Shown one piece after another: positions 20,601 to 31,463 of a stretch of DNA of 64,000 bases (the first letter of the stretch is position 1; every line of letters starts with the position of its first letter). The translations under genes were made by a program, and so were the position numbers. The notes beneath the pieces were generated by a model. It was given only the letters and a program-made list of their open reading frames with translations. It was not told the DNA's origin and made no database searches. The stretch is from Grammothele lineata (lineage: Eukaryota > Basidiomycota > Agaricomycetes > Polyporales > Polyporaceae): contig NDFF03000201.1 in the NCBI GenBank assembly GCA_002150815.3, forward strand, positions 1 to 64,000, written 5' to 3'.

Positions 20601-23492
20601 CGACGCCGCCCGACTCGCCGGCGTCCCAGTGCGACTCGGCGGGACCCACGGCATGGGCGGACGCTGCGCGCGGTTCGCGGGGACGTTGTTCTGCGGCTCG
20701 TGCGTGAAGGTGATGGGCACAGGCTGCATCGACATCGACAAGTCGAACTCGAACCGGCCATAGATCGTCGGCGGGACAATTCTGCCCTCGCGGCGTGCGG
20801 CGTACGCGGCGTGCAGGATGTGCAGCGACGAGCCGGGCGGAGGACCCGCGAGTTGTGGACGCGGAGGCTGGCGGTTGTACATCGGCCCAGCAGGCGCGGC
20901 GGCGGGTTTGGGGGCGCCCGGGTGCGGCATGAAGAGACTTTGGCGGGTCTCTGGCGCTGGGGCAGGGCGGTTCGGGTCGATGGGGCGGGCGTGGGGGTTG
21001 CCGGGCGGGGGGATAACGATCGGGTTTCGAGGAGGGGGCGAAGTGGCGGGCTGCGGTGGCTGGAACGGCTGCGAGCCAGACGCGATGGGGGCGGGAGCCT
21101 CGCGTGGGCTGTACGGTGGGGGCGGGACAGGCTCCGGGTCCGGGTTCGCGATAATGCGCTTCTCGAACGCTGCAGCCTTGGGCGAGCGAACCGCGGGCGG
21201 CGAGCGGGGAATAGCAGGCGTAGCGGTAGGGGTCTCGCGAGTCCTGGCGTCGACGATCTCCGCTGCTTGTGAGACGGCGGTCATCGGGACGCTCTCGTCG
21301 AGGTCCGCGACTTCGATGTCTTGCCCCGAAGAGCGCGACCGTCTCCCAGTCGAGCCCGCGTCGCTCCCGTCCACGGTGGACTCGCGCTCCGCGCGTTGCT
21401 TGTCCTTCGACGCCTGCTCCGGCTTCATGGGGTATAAAGGATCGACGAGCGTCGGGGACGCGAACGCAGTCGACATCGCAGACGTCGCGGTCGGACTCGC
21501 CTGGGGCGACCCGAACGTCGCGTGCAGGAGCGGGGACGGCTCCGGCTCCGGCTTGAACGTGAGCGGGGCCGGGCGGTTCTTCTGCATCTTGCTCTCGCGC
21601 GCGGAGGCGTCGACGTCGAGCGAGGCGCGGGAGGCGACGTCGTCGGACGTCGTGGACTCCTGCAAACGCGAGGGGATGGGAGCCTTCGAGCCCTTGCGCT
21701 CGCGCGCGGCGCCGTCGAGAGGAGGAACCTCGGGCGGGAGGGGCGGGGTGTCCGAGCCCGAGCCGATAGTGTGCATGGACCCACGGGAGAAGCGCGACAT
21801 GCGCGACGCGACAGAGTACCGCGAGTAGCGGTACTGGTCGTAGATGTCCCCCGCGCCCTCCCAATCCTCCATGTCCTCCGAACCGTAGTCCGAATCGGAG
21901 CGCATCGTCTCCGAGCGCGCGGGCGGGGGGAGCTCGACGGTCGCGCTCGCAGGCGAGCCCGAGTACTGCGAGACGGAGCGCTCCGAGGCCGCGCTGAGCG
22001 GCGGATCGGGAAGCTGCGGCGGATCTGAGGGCGCGGGGGGTGCGGAAGGCACGGGGGGCGGATCGAGTGGCAGTGTCGCGCTGCGGGGGGACAGCGAGTA
22101 CTTTGACGCAGCGTCCGCGTCCGCGTCTTCGAGCGTGGACTCGGGCGACTGTACACGTCTGATGGGCGGGAGGTCGCCGTCGCTGTCGGAGTCGTCAGAG
22201 TCGTCCGCATCACCGAGGCCTCCGAGAAGGGAAAGGCCGATGTTGCCCATGCCATTCTCGGAGAGCGCGAGGGAGATGCGCGAGGTCCTGTCGCCGACGT
22301 CCTGGTCCGAGTAGATAGACGACTCCCGGTCCGCGGGCGGAAAACGGAAGGTAGACGGGTCGGGCGAGCGAATATGCTCGATTGGGCTATCGTCGCTGAG
22401 CTGTTTCGCGATCTGGTCGAGACGGATTGGCGGTGCAAGGGACGCCGTGTCGGAACCGTCGTGATCGGAGGCGATGGCGGCTTCGTCGCGTTTATCATCT
22501 GCTGGGGTGACGGGGATAGATGACATCGACGTGTTGTGAGATTCATGGCTCATCGACCGTTCCGGATGAGGGGGCGAATCTGGTGCGGCAGTGATCGTGA
22601 TATTGCTGGACGTCGAGATGCTGGGTTCGATGGCGGGCGAGAGGAATTCTTGGGTCGCCTGCCGCGAGGGCGGGAAGCGCGGGCTGTTGACGCGGGGAGA
22701 GGGCACGTCGTGTGTGGACGAGATGGCGGGGGAAGGAACATCGCGCGCGGTGAATCCGCTCTGAGAAGAGGCGGGCCGGGATATGGGGGAAGCGGCAGAC
22801 TGCCGTTTGGTTAGGACGGGCTTCTTGAGGCGGCCGTGGAAGCGGACCGCGTCTCCACGAAAGTTGCCGACAACGCCCTCACAGTAGCCCTGCGGAAATG
22901 AGAAGAGGAAAGAGCACTGAGCGAGCAGGACTTACGAGGTATGTATCCGGCTGATTGGGTACTTGCATGAGGACGATAATCTCGTCGTCCTGTAGGCCGA
23001 AGTCAGCATAATGAATTGAAAGAAAGAATAGACGGAGGTAACGCAGAAGCCTTTACGGCCGTGTGTACAAGACGGCAATAACGGAGAAGACGAACATCCC
23101 GCGCGGGAATTATGCGCTTGGAAGCGGGCCAACGAACACAAGACAGAGTGCCTGTATGCACGTCCAGCGCATACGGGACATAACGAATGTTAAAAGCGGC
23201 ATATGACGCCACACCGAGGTTGGAGTGAGAACGACTCAGCTCCCCGCGAAGAGAAAACGAACGGACGTCGGCCGGCGACACGCGTGCTTATACAGCCTGC
23301 GGCCGCGCACAACCTCCGAGCCGTACGAATAACATTCTGAAAGAGAAAGTAGCGCATACATGAGACAAAACTCACCTTCATAAACATGAGATCCTGTGCC
23401 TCCTCCGCGATGCAATCCTCCAGCGCAGTGCACTTCCCGATGCCACCCTTGGCTGCGAAACGCGTCCACCGTCCGAGTTCGCCAGCGTCCAT
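17656..23492 (-). CDS. SH3-TBC domain protein, RabGAP-like
   Basis: Seven exons in phase encode 1727 residues: 23376-23492, 22936-22989, 19951-22889, 18413-19881, 18133-18364, 18006-18079, 17656-17954. An SH3 domain lies near residues 35-80 (DDEIIVLMQV, YLGYCEGVVGNFRGD). About 1300 disordered Ser/Pro-rich residues follow, with repeated MMSPP blocks, then a TBC domain near the C-terminus. TBC proteins activate Rab GTPases with an Arg finger (IxxDxxR) and a Gln finger (YxQ). The Arg finger is present (IERDIRASF). The Gln-finger site reads YSRG across an exon junction instead of YCQG. VCRAW, RLWDVFLYDGVPFLFR and the C-terminal helices are typical of the family. Roles in membrane traffic or polarity are inferred. 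The 386-bp first intron holds a decayed palindrome. Confidence 0.88.
23152..23176. repeat. Decayed palindrome copy in intron 1 of the SH3-TBC gene
   Basis: The sequence keeps the left end CTGTATGC and the right arm CAGCGCATACGG of the island palindrome, with a few bases lost or changed in the centre. It is the only clear relative found outside 1.9-15.1 kb. Confidence 0.7.
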
Positions 23493-23835
23493 GGCGGCGA
23501 TGTTGAGACCGAGACTGGAAGGAGCGGCTTCAGTGAGAGAAGAATGAGATCAAGCAGAGCGCAAGGCGCAGAGACCCAGAGGAGAGGAGAGAGCGTGGGC
23601 AGCGGGGCGAGGACGGAGAGAACAAGACAGGGACGAGCCCGAGCACGGTCTTGATGCCAGACTGTCATGTCCGCAGCGCCCCGGGTTAGGGTTTCTGCCG
23701 CTTACCCGAAAACTTAATTGCTTAACGGCAGCTTACGGCTAATAACAGCGGCATTCAAGCCCGCTTTCAATCGCCATCAACGCGGGCTTACACTTAAGCT
23801 TGTTCATCTGACTCGACGTCATCCGTCCTCTACTT

Positions 23836-24691
23836 ATGATGGCCTCCAACTCGCCCATGGCCACTGTGTCTAATGCGCAAACGGGCCATATGAACGCGCG
23901 CCCGGCATTCTCTTTCCTCGTCTCCTCCGCGGACTGTTTCTACAGAACACCATGGATACAGATCAGAAGGTTAAAAGCTCGCTTGTCCCTTCTCCGCTCC
24001 GCGACTACTCGACTCCGTCCTCCGTGCGTCCAACTGTGACTGGCGTTGAACACCGTCTTGACGATGTTCTCCTGCTCTTCCTACGGTATGTTCTGTTTCC
24101 CTCAACGAGTTGTGACGGCACAGTCTCCTCATCACCGTTTGCACTGTACACCGCGATACTATGCCCGTACGGCGTGCACGCTCTTCTCCCTTGCACCGAA
24201 GCCTGTTCGTTAAGCTTCCTGTCAGGTAGCATTGCACAGAAGAACTGAATGCTACCGTAACCCGACGGAGGACGAGGAATTCCTTACTCTGAGTACGAAC
24301 TGTTCCGGTCACGAGCCACCTCGGCCCGTCCCACGTCCTTCAACCCGTTCGTCCGACCCGTGCGCAGGCGTCCATCACACGACGCTCGCAATGCGCAGCA
24401 AGCCTTACAGCCCATCTTAGTCCGTCTCTATGCTGCACAACGATGCCGGCGGGTCGATCTGCGCGAAAATCTCGCACTGACCCGCTCCACCCTTCTCTCG
24501 GTCCCGCCGGACCTGCGGTCCCCTCGCCCGCCCGTCGCACCTTCCCCAGTTCGCCTGCGCCGAGCACGCGCCATCGCCCGACGTCCCGCTCTCCCTGCGA
24601 CCCATCCCTCGCGACCTCCAGCCACGCGGATCGCGGGACTTCCGCGTCCGTCCGTGGAGCGATCAAGCGGTCATTTGGGACGGCCTTCTAG
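23836..24691 (+). CDS. Possible small gene, unrecognised
   Basis: A weak model. ATG 23836 followed by a GTGTCT...CTACAG intron (23863-23942) joins in phase to an exon encoding NTMDTDQKVKSSLVP and ending VEHRLDDVLLLFLR before a GTATGT donor at about 24085. Downstream exons are unclear. A good GC3 frame from ATG 24443 to the stop at 24691 (ending GAIKRSFGTAF) is basic and Ser/Pro-rich and may be its last exon or a separate gene. It is divergent from the SH3-TBC gene. No family is recognised. Confidence 0.3.
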
Positions 24692-24935
24692 TTCGTTTCG
24701 CGGGGATATCGCGAGCAGGCGCGCGGCCGGGGCGACGCTGCGCGCGAACGTTTCCTTCTCTTCGTCACCTGGTGCACGTCCGCGACGCGTCTGCGTCACC
24801 GCTCGGGTTCGACGTTGTAAGAATAAACATGCCATGTGTCCGCTCGGCTTCGAAGACGGAGGACGTACATAAGTAAGCCTCGTCTTCGTCCTCTGCTCCG
24901 CAGCTGCTCATATCCAGCCCCCCCACGCGCCCGCC

Positions 24936-26872
24936 ATGCAGCCCAAGTTCGCGTCCCTCCTCGCTTCCCTCCTTCTCGCTACCGCTGCATCTGCGCAACT
25001 CTCGGGCAGCGTCGGGCCGACGACGTCGCTCTCGGACAAGCAAGGCACGATCTGCAGTGTGCTCGACTACGGAGGCTCAGTGGGATCGGACGATATTGGG
25101 CCCGCGATCGCGGACGCGTTCACGGTGCGTACGCTCAACGCTTCCGATACAAATCAAAGGCTGAGCATCCGACGACGCGTAGAACTGTGTGTTGACAAAC
25201 TCAGGCTCGACGCTGTATGTGCCTGCAGGTACGTCGTGCAATGACGTCATCTACGTCCTCCGCTGACTCTGCCCTGCGCAGGCGACTACGGCATGCAGAC
25301 CTGGGTCACCCTCACTGGCGGTACGAAATGGGCTTTCCGCCTCGACGGCTTCATCACTCGCAACTGTACGCCGCGCTCTTGTATGCTTTCGCTCTATACC
25401 TAACGCAACCGTTCCCCAGCAACTACGCACGGCAACATGATCGCCGTCGAGAACGCGGACGACTTCGAGTTCTACTCGGCGAACAGTGCAGGCGGTATTC
25501 AGGGCTACGGGTACCAGGCCCGGAACGATGGGTACGCGCAATCTCCCATCGTCCGAAGAACCTCCGTAGGGCTAATCGTGTGTAGGCCGCGTCTCATTCG
25601 AATCATCACGTCGACGAACTGGTCCATCCACGACCTCGTCCTGGTCGACTGTAAGTCCAATATTTCCTGCTGTCTTATGCTACGCAGATCTGACAGGCGC
25701 GTCCCGCAGCCCCCGAGTTCCATCTCGTCGTCGATAACGGCTCGAACGGTGAAGTGTACAACATGGCTATTCGCGGTACGTCGTTTTCCCTCCCTCTTTC
25801 TCTCCACATCCCCGTTCCCCGCACGCTGACGCTCTCGCGTGGCGCAGGCGCGAACATCGGCGGCTCGGACGGCATCGACGTCACCGGCGTGAACTACTGG
25901 GTTCACGACGTCGAAGTCACGAACCGCGACGAGTGCGTGACCGTCAAGTCGCCTTCGAGCAACATCCTCGTCGAGCGCGGTACGGCCCCCGCTAGTTATG
26001 CCGTCAATTGTTTATACTCACCCTTTGTTTTCGTAGTGTGGTGCAACCAGTCCGGCGGGAGCGCGATCGGAAGTCTGTCCGACGGCACCGCGATCGAGGA
26101 TGTACTATACAGGTACGCCCCCTCTCATATTCCTGGCCGGTCGTTCGCTCGACGTTGACGCCTTCCGGACGCGCAGGAACGTGTACACGAACGGCGGCAA
26201 CCAGGCGTTCATGATCAAGTCGAACCTCGGCTCGGGCTACGTCCGCAACGTTGTCTTCGACTCGTTCATCTCCAGCGACACTGCGTACGGCCTCAACATC
26301 GACCAGTACTGGTCCTCTCAGACTCCCGGAACAGGCGCAGGCGTGCAGCTCTCGAACATCACGTTCTCCGTAAGTTCCTCCTCTCCTCGCTTGTCCACTC
26401 GCCAACCCTTTCATGCGCGCGCGCAGAACTGGGACGGAAACGTCGCCAACGGCGTCCAACGTCCCCCGATCCAGCTAATCTGCGCCGACGGCGCGCCCTG
26501 CTCCGACATCACCCTCGACAACGTGAACATGTGGTCCCTCACGGATGCGGCCGTCGTCAAGTGCGAGTCCGCGTACGGCTCGGGCGTCGCGTGCATCAAG
26601 GACAGCGACGCCGCGACGCTCACGTCCTACGCCGTCGTCATGTCGACTATCACTCAGCCGTCGGGGTATACGACCCCCACGACGATGGCGGGCGACTTGA
26701 CGGCGGGGTTCGCGACGGACTCGGCGATTCCGACTCCGTGAGTGTTTCTCTTCGCGCAGTTTTTTTTCGTCCTCGTAACGATAGGGGGCTAACGTTAATG
26801 TTTCGTAGGACTATCCCAACGTCCTTCTTCCCCGGTCTCGCGCAGATCAGTCCGCTCGCCAAGAACCAGTAG
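24936..26872 (+). CDS. Secreted rhamnogalacturonan hydrolase, GH28
   Basis: Eleven exons in phase encode 445 residues: 24936-25124, 25183-25228, 25282-25365, 25420-25531, 25586-25650, 25710-25775, 25848-25979, 26037-26112, 26177-26369, 26427-26737, 26809-26872. Residues 1-20 are a signal peptide (hydrophobic [13 protein letters not shown], then QLSG). The mature protein shows the GH28 right-handed beta-helix pattern and rhamnogalacturonase blocks: [44 protein letters not shown] and [18 protein letters not shown]. In the well-studied Aspergillus enzyme the last block holds the catalytic Asp-Glu pair. The Gly-rich [11 protein letters not shown] follows. The enzyme should cleave galacturonic acid-rhamnose bonds in pectin rhamnogalacturonan I outside the cell. 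Length is normal and no break is seen. Confidence 0.93.
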
Positions 26873-27240
26873 CGCACGCGCCTCCTTCACCTGCTCTGAG
26901 GAGATGGTAGAGCTAGTATACCCCGTCATGCGACCGCCGAGCACTTCTACTACTTACGGCAATGTGTTGTACATTCTGAGAGATGTCTACGAGGGCGGCC
27001 GACTGCCAATTGCGACGAAACCATGCGTTGATCGATTCGGTCCTGTCCGTAGGTGGCTGACTCAACTGCGATGCTATGTTACATGTGAATGTGCAGGTGC
27101 TATCAATACAATGCGTAGGACGATCGCGAGGCAAAATCCGGAGGACACACAAGCGTGAATAAAGCGCGAGTAGCACAACTCGGGTTACGACGACATGGTG
27201 GATGATACCAAGTAAGAAAGTGTGACTATCAAGCTCTGGC

Positions 27241-28905
27241 TTAGACTATGTCTCCGGCGAAGCGCGTACGCATAGACGCGAATGACAGTCGATGAGTCGA
27301 CGATGGAACGTCGGCCTCCGGGCGCAAGGGAGACGTCGTGTGAGGGTCATGGACATGCGCGAGGGGAGGCAGATACGGGAAATCAAACCCGGGAACTGGC
27401 AGAGTCAAGGGTAAAGACGGGGGCCCCGCGCCCTCTTTTTCTACAGGTGACTCGGCGGAACTTGAAGGAGCGAGGCAAACGCTCACGACGGTTCCGGCTG
27501 AGGTAGCTGGATGGAAGTTGAACGACTGAGTGCCCTGACTCCCGTTGTCCGTGAGGTTCGTCGAAGTCTTGTCGGAGAACGTGAAGCCGAGCGAGTCCCG
27601 TCGTTGCTGGTGCCTTCCACGCTGCCAAAGCCTCGGGACACTTCCGGTGACACGTGCCATCCAGCTTGACCTGCGGACAATGAGTAAGCATCGGTCCGTT
27701 GACGCGAGCTGGGAAATGTACGGAGCTCACTCGGGAGAGAAAGAAGCGATACCGCCCTTGGACGGAATCGGAATACCAAGGTATCTGGCGATGTACAAGA
27801 ATGCGTTCTTGTAGTGGCTGCACGCCTCCTCCGTAAGGCCGAAGAAGAGGAAGAACGCGAGTGCGGAACCGATCACCAGCCACGCGCGGACGCGGAATAT
27901 CCTGACGACGCTCGCGTCCCTGGTCCAGGTAAGAGCAGAGACGCGCCCGATGCGCTCGAAGCGGAAGTGGAGGTCCGCCAGCCCGCGCCACTTGTAAAGA
28001 GGATAGGAAGTAGAGTTGAGGACGATGTCGTATACGGTGAGCGGGACGGTGAACGTCATCTCGAGCACAGCAAGGCCCATGACCCGGAAGTAGCGGCTGA
28101 AGGTAAGGTCCGAATTTTGGGCGATGAGCTCGTTGAACTGGCGGCGGCGGCGGAAGAAAGCGCGGAGGGTCAACACACAGTACGTTGCGGAGACGAGGCC
28201 GATGGGAATGGGCCAGGCGTAGTAGAGGAAGTATGAGATGATGGTGTTCGGATATTCCTCAACGCAGCCGACGCCCTCATAAATATCGAAACGATGTCCC
28301 TGGTAGAACCAGTCTGAAGCCGTGATTAGGATAAGCGGATTAGACTCGTGAAGCATAGCTTGAAAGCGTACCCACATAAAGCGACAGGGAGAACGGGGAT
28401 GCCAAGTCCAATGAGGAGGTCAACTACGATATTGCGGCACCTGTCCGCACGGGTTGTCGATACCGGCATGGACATAGTGGCGATATGGTACAGTCGACGA
28501 TTGATAACGAGGGACGTGGTACAAACCCCGATGCTTGACGCGATGGTAAAGCGCGTGGCTGCGCGCGACATTAGCTGTATAACAGAAGACATACAGACAA
28601 GAAGCGATGTGCTCACTAATGTCGCAATACACCAGTGCGACATTCTCCGCGTTATTCCTCCAGATGATCTTGTCGACGCCCTGGATCAGGTTCTGAGTGC
28701 CCACCCAGAATATGTACAAAACGCAGCCAATGTTCGACACTGAGCGCCGGTACACGTAGAGGATCATCAGCCGTAGTCGTGAGTGTGTGAGGAGATTTGA
28801 CGACGTACCTCCGAACTGCCAGTAAAGCGGAATGCAGAGTAACACGAAGGCGAGGAGCGAGAAGGCCGCCTCGATCTCTGCCTCGACTTGGTAAGGACCG
28901 ATCAT
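27241..28905 (-). CDS. STE3-type pheromone receptor (7TM GPCR)
   Basis: Five exons in phase encode 471 residues: 28809-28905, 28617-28739, 28376-28558, 27731-28313, 27241-27670. The seven hydrophobic segments and family blocks fit basidiomycete STE3-like receptors: GCVLYIFWVGTQNLI in TM2, CDITTRF then SLVINRRLYHIA in TM3 and the second loop, VDLLIGLGIPVLPVAL in TM4, QGHRFDIYEGVGC in the extracellular loop, YAWPIPIGLVSATYC in TM5, and FFRRRRQFNEL in the third cytoplasmic loop. A long Ser/Pro-rich cytoplasmic tail (about residues 330-471) follows. Such receptors bind farnesylated peptide pheromones and signal through a G-protein and MAPK cascade; many agaricomycetes also carry non-mating paralogues. 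Start ATG 28905 has an ACCATG context. A truncated inverted copy lies at 15727-16907. Confidence 0.92.
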
Positions 28906-31463
28906 GGTGAACTCTCCCGTGGTGCTCGCACGCGATCGGGTGTACAGCCTGTGCACAAGATGGGCGTCAGCAGAAAGCGGGGAGGGGCACGAGGTGCCGA
29001 GAAGCTGGGGAACGCAAGACGGAGGGCGCACAGGAGGGGAGAGACTGTAATCATGACCGTTCTGCCTTAAACCCCTCTACGGACCATCCGATATGCGCTC
29101 CAGCTAGGACTTCTTTTTGAATATGGCCGTAATGCCGCCCATCGTGCACGTACAACGTTGACCAGCGGCGGCGAGTCATCCCGCACTTTGCCCAATAAGC
29201 TGTGCACGCTTGACCCAGACAGATAGCCGCGCTCCGTTGTAGTGCGATGTCGAGCGACCGAGGTAAGCGACGCCATTAGAACGAACAAGGGCTTGACAGC
29301 GTTGAGCACACAGAGCTCGAATGGGGTGAAAGGGAAGCCCAAATCCGGCAAGTCGTCCTCTCGGGCGTCGCTGCACCGGCAGGTGTCAAAGCTTCCTTGA
29401 TTTTGAGGGACGCGTGCTGTCCAAGCTGTCAAATTAAACCAGGGGGCGCCCGCGGCATATCGGCGGGAACACAAATAGATTACAGCCAGTGGACATCTGG
29501 CTGCTTACATGCTGGAGAGACATCATCCGCAGAGATAACGCGTGAGCAAGATACGTAAGGCGGTGGTGCAGGTAAGGAAGTGGACGGCGCGCGAAAACGT
29601 GAAGGAAGCTTTGATACATACTTAGACAACGGGGATGTGGCTGGTTCCGTGGAGCGATTCTGCTTCAGGTTCACTCGCAAAATCCCGCGATCTTGAGGAG
29701 ACGATGGTGAGTCCCCTGGATTATGCCTATGCGCTTGGTTGACATCCGTAGCTTGAGTGCGTATCGAGGCAACGGCCCGCGCGGGATCAGCAACGTTGTG
29801 CATGACTCGCGAGCCTCCACCTCGCGAGCGAACGCGACGAGAAGGGTGCACGAGCGGAGACGTGGAGTGGGAGAACGCGAAGTTGAGGTATCTGTGGCAG
29901 TACGCGGCGGGATTGCGGAGGGAGATACATCAGCTGGAGGGATATACCTGAATACGAGTGACGATGAGCTTTAGGAACGAGACAAACGTACCGGCAACAT
30001 GCTATCCTGCACCTCGGCAGGGTACATGGGGTGTTGCTCCAGACACGATAGTGTCGGGGATTGTCGCGCAGCCGTGAACGAAGCTTGGCCATTTGAACGG
30101 AGATATGCGGTGTGCGATATGGGAACAGTATTCTGTGGGCACAAGATCGGGAGGGAATTACGGAACAAGGACTCACCTATGGTCCCACGCATACGCCACA
30201 TCCGTTGTTATCTTGCACCCCTCCAGCCCATATTGAGCTTCTTGACATTGGCTCGACCGTCCTCTCTCGCCGTACGGGAAGCAACGCAAGCCAATCGACG
30301 AGCGTAATCGGAAATTGAGGGCGGATGGATAGACTCGTCGTCTTTGCAAGCAATCTACGCGAGGACGAGCGCAAAACCTGTGAGTCAGGTTGCGCACATG
30401 GGTTCGGCCTATGACCATTGGGCGGCGCGAGGGAGACGTACCTGCGGTATAGACGCGATTGCCTGTCTTTAAAGAGACGCACCCACAGGTAGTTGCGTAC
30501 TGTAGCATCTGGCCTGCTCGAACGGCGCGATCGGTTCGTATGATACATAGCCGCACTCGTCAACTGAGTCCCAGGGCAATTCTACTCATGGGTGAAGCCC
30601 AACTTGTTGGCACTGAGGGGTTATTGAAGCGATGGATGGACGATGCTGAGGGGAATGCGAGACCGAGAGAACGTACGCTAGGTTCTGCAACGTCTCCCGC
30701 TAACCTGACCAGTATGATCTAGCCGCCGCCGCCGCCGCTCCTGCAATTCGGTATCCCTCGCGAGTCCTGCGTGACAAGGAAGATTGCGGTGGTGCCTGAA
30801 CCAAGTTTCCTAGTAGGTTCGTGGGCGTAGTTGGTGGCCTTCCTTCATTGCGGACATGTTGAATTGAAGTGCAGATAAGCAGAGATTCGTAGCGGTTGTC
30901 GCCACGAGAGATAACAGTCGTGGAGGGCATGGTGGGGCAAAGGCAAGCAAGAAAGAACGTCGCGGCGCGGTCTCGTGAAGCCTTGGACAGCGACCCGGAC
31001 CGGTGAGGTTCCGGGGTCCTCGCGCGCGCGCGGTCACTCGCTCCTCCGCACGCCCATCGTCCAGCCCTTCGAAGAAGCGCCTTAAGGCATGCCGGCGGAG
31101 GTGGAATGATAGCTTGAGGAGACGACACGTCCGCTGAAGGAATTGGGGGCACTTGTGGGCAAGTTGAGGGTGGTCGGGATGGACGAGGACGTTTTGGGGG
31201 CGTTTGAGGGAGAGATGGCCTTGCGCGGAGGGCGAGGCCTTAAGGAGAGGTACTTACTGGGAGTTGAGGGAGAAGCATCGCGCGGAATATGACAATAAAT
31301 CGCAATGATGGGACAAGGCTACGTTGGGGGAAATTCAGGCAGATATATCAATGACGCACTGTTTGACTAGGTACGACGAAGTTACGAACGTATCCTTGTA
31401 TTGAGCACTAATGATTACTCTGAGCTACATTGCACTTGCGACCAAGCGCACCCTCGCAATCCA
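28906..31463. other. Gene-poor stretch with decayed exon blocks
   Basis: No intact gene is supported. On the minus strand, blocks near 30440-30500 (ending in RVYTAG-like coding before a GTACGT donor) and 30690-30800 (ILVRLAGDVAEPS before GTACGTT) resemble blocks near 33.4-33.8, 39.1-39.5 and 44.6-45.5 kb. They are broken by stops here. A GC-rich element copy lies at 30991-31020. I searched both strands for a short ORF ending in a CaaX box and found none that is convincing. Confidence 0.4.

Noticed and set aside
20221..21864. Long minus-strand ORF of 547 codons inside the SH3-TBC gene
   Set aside because: It is an alternative frame of GC-rich low-complexity coding DNA; the overlapping 925-codon frame joins in phase to SH3 and TBC exons.
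23836..24039. Pheromone-like ORF ending in CVQL
   Set aside because: The second position after Cys-Val is Gln, not aliphatic, and the frame overlaps a better-supported spliced model.
24340..24666. Minus-strand ORF opposite the small locus
   Set aside because: Gly/Arg-rich antisense of Ser/Pro-rich sequence, with no domain and no splice partners.
30177..30563. Short minus-strand ORF ending CVGP
   Set aside because: Not a normal CaaX box, and the frame is a shadow of a decayed exon block.
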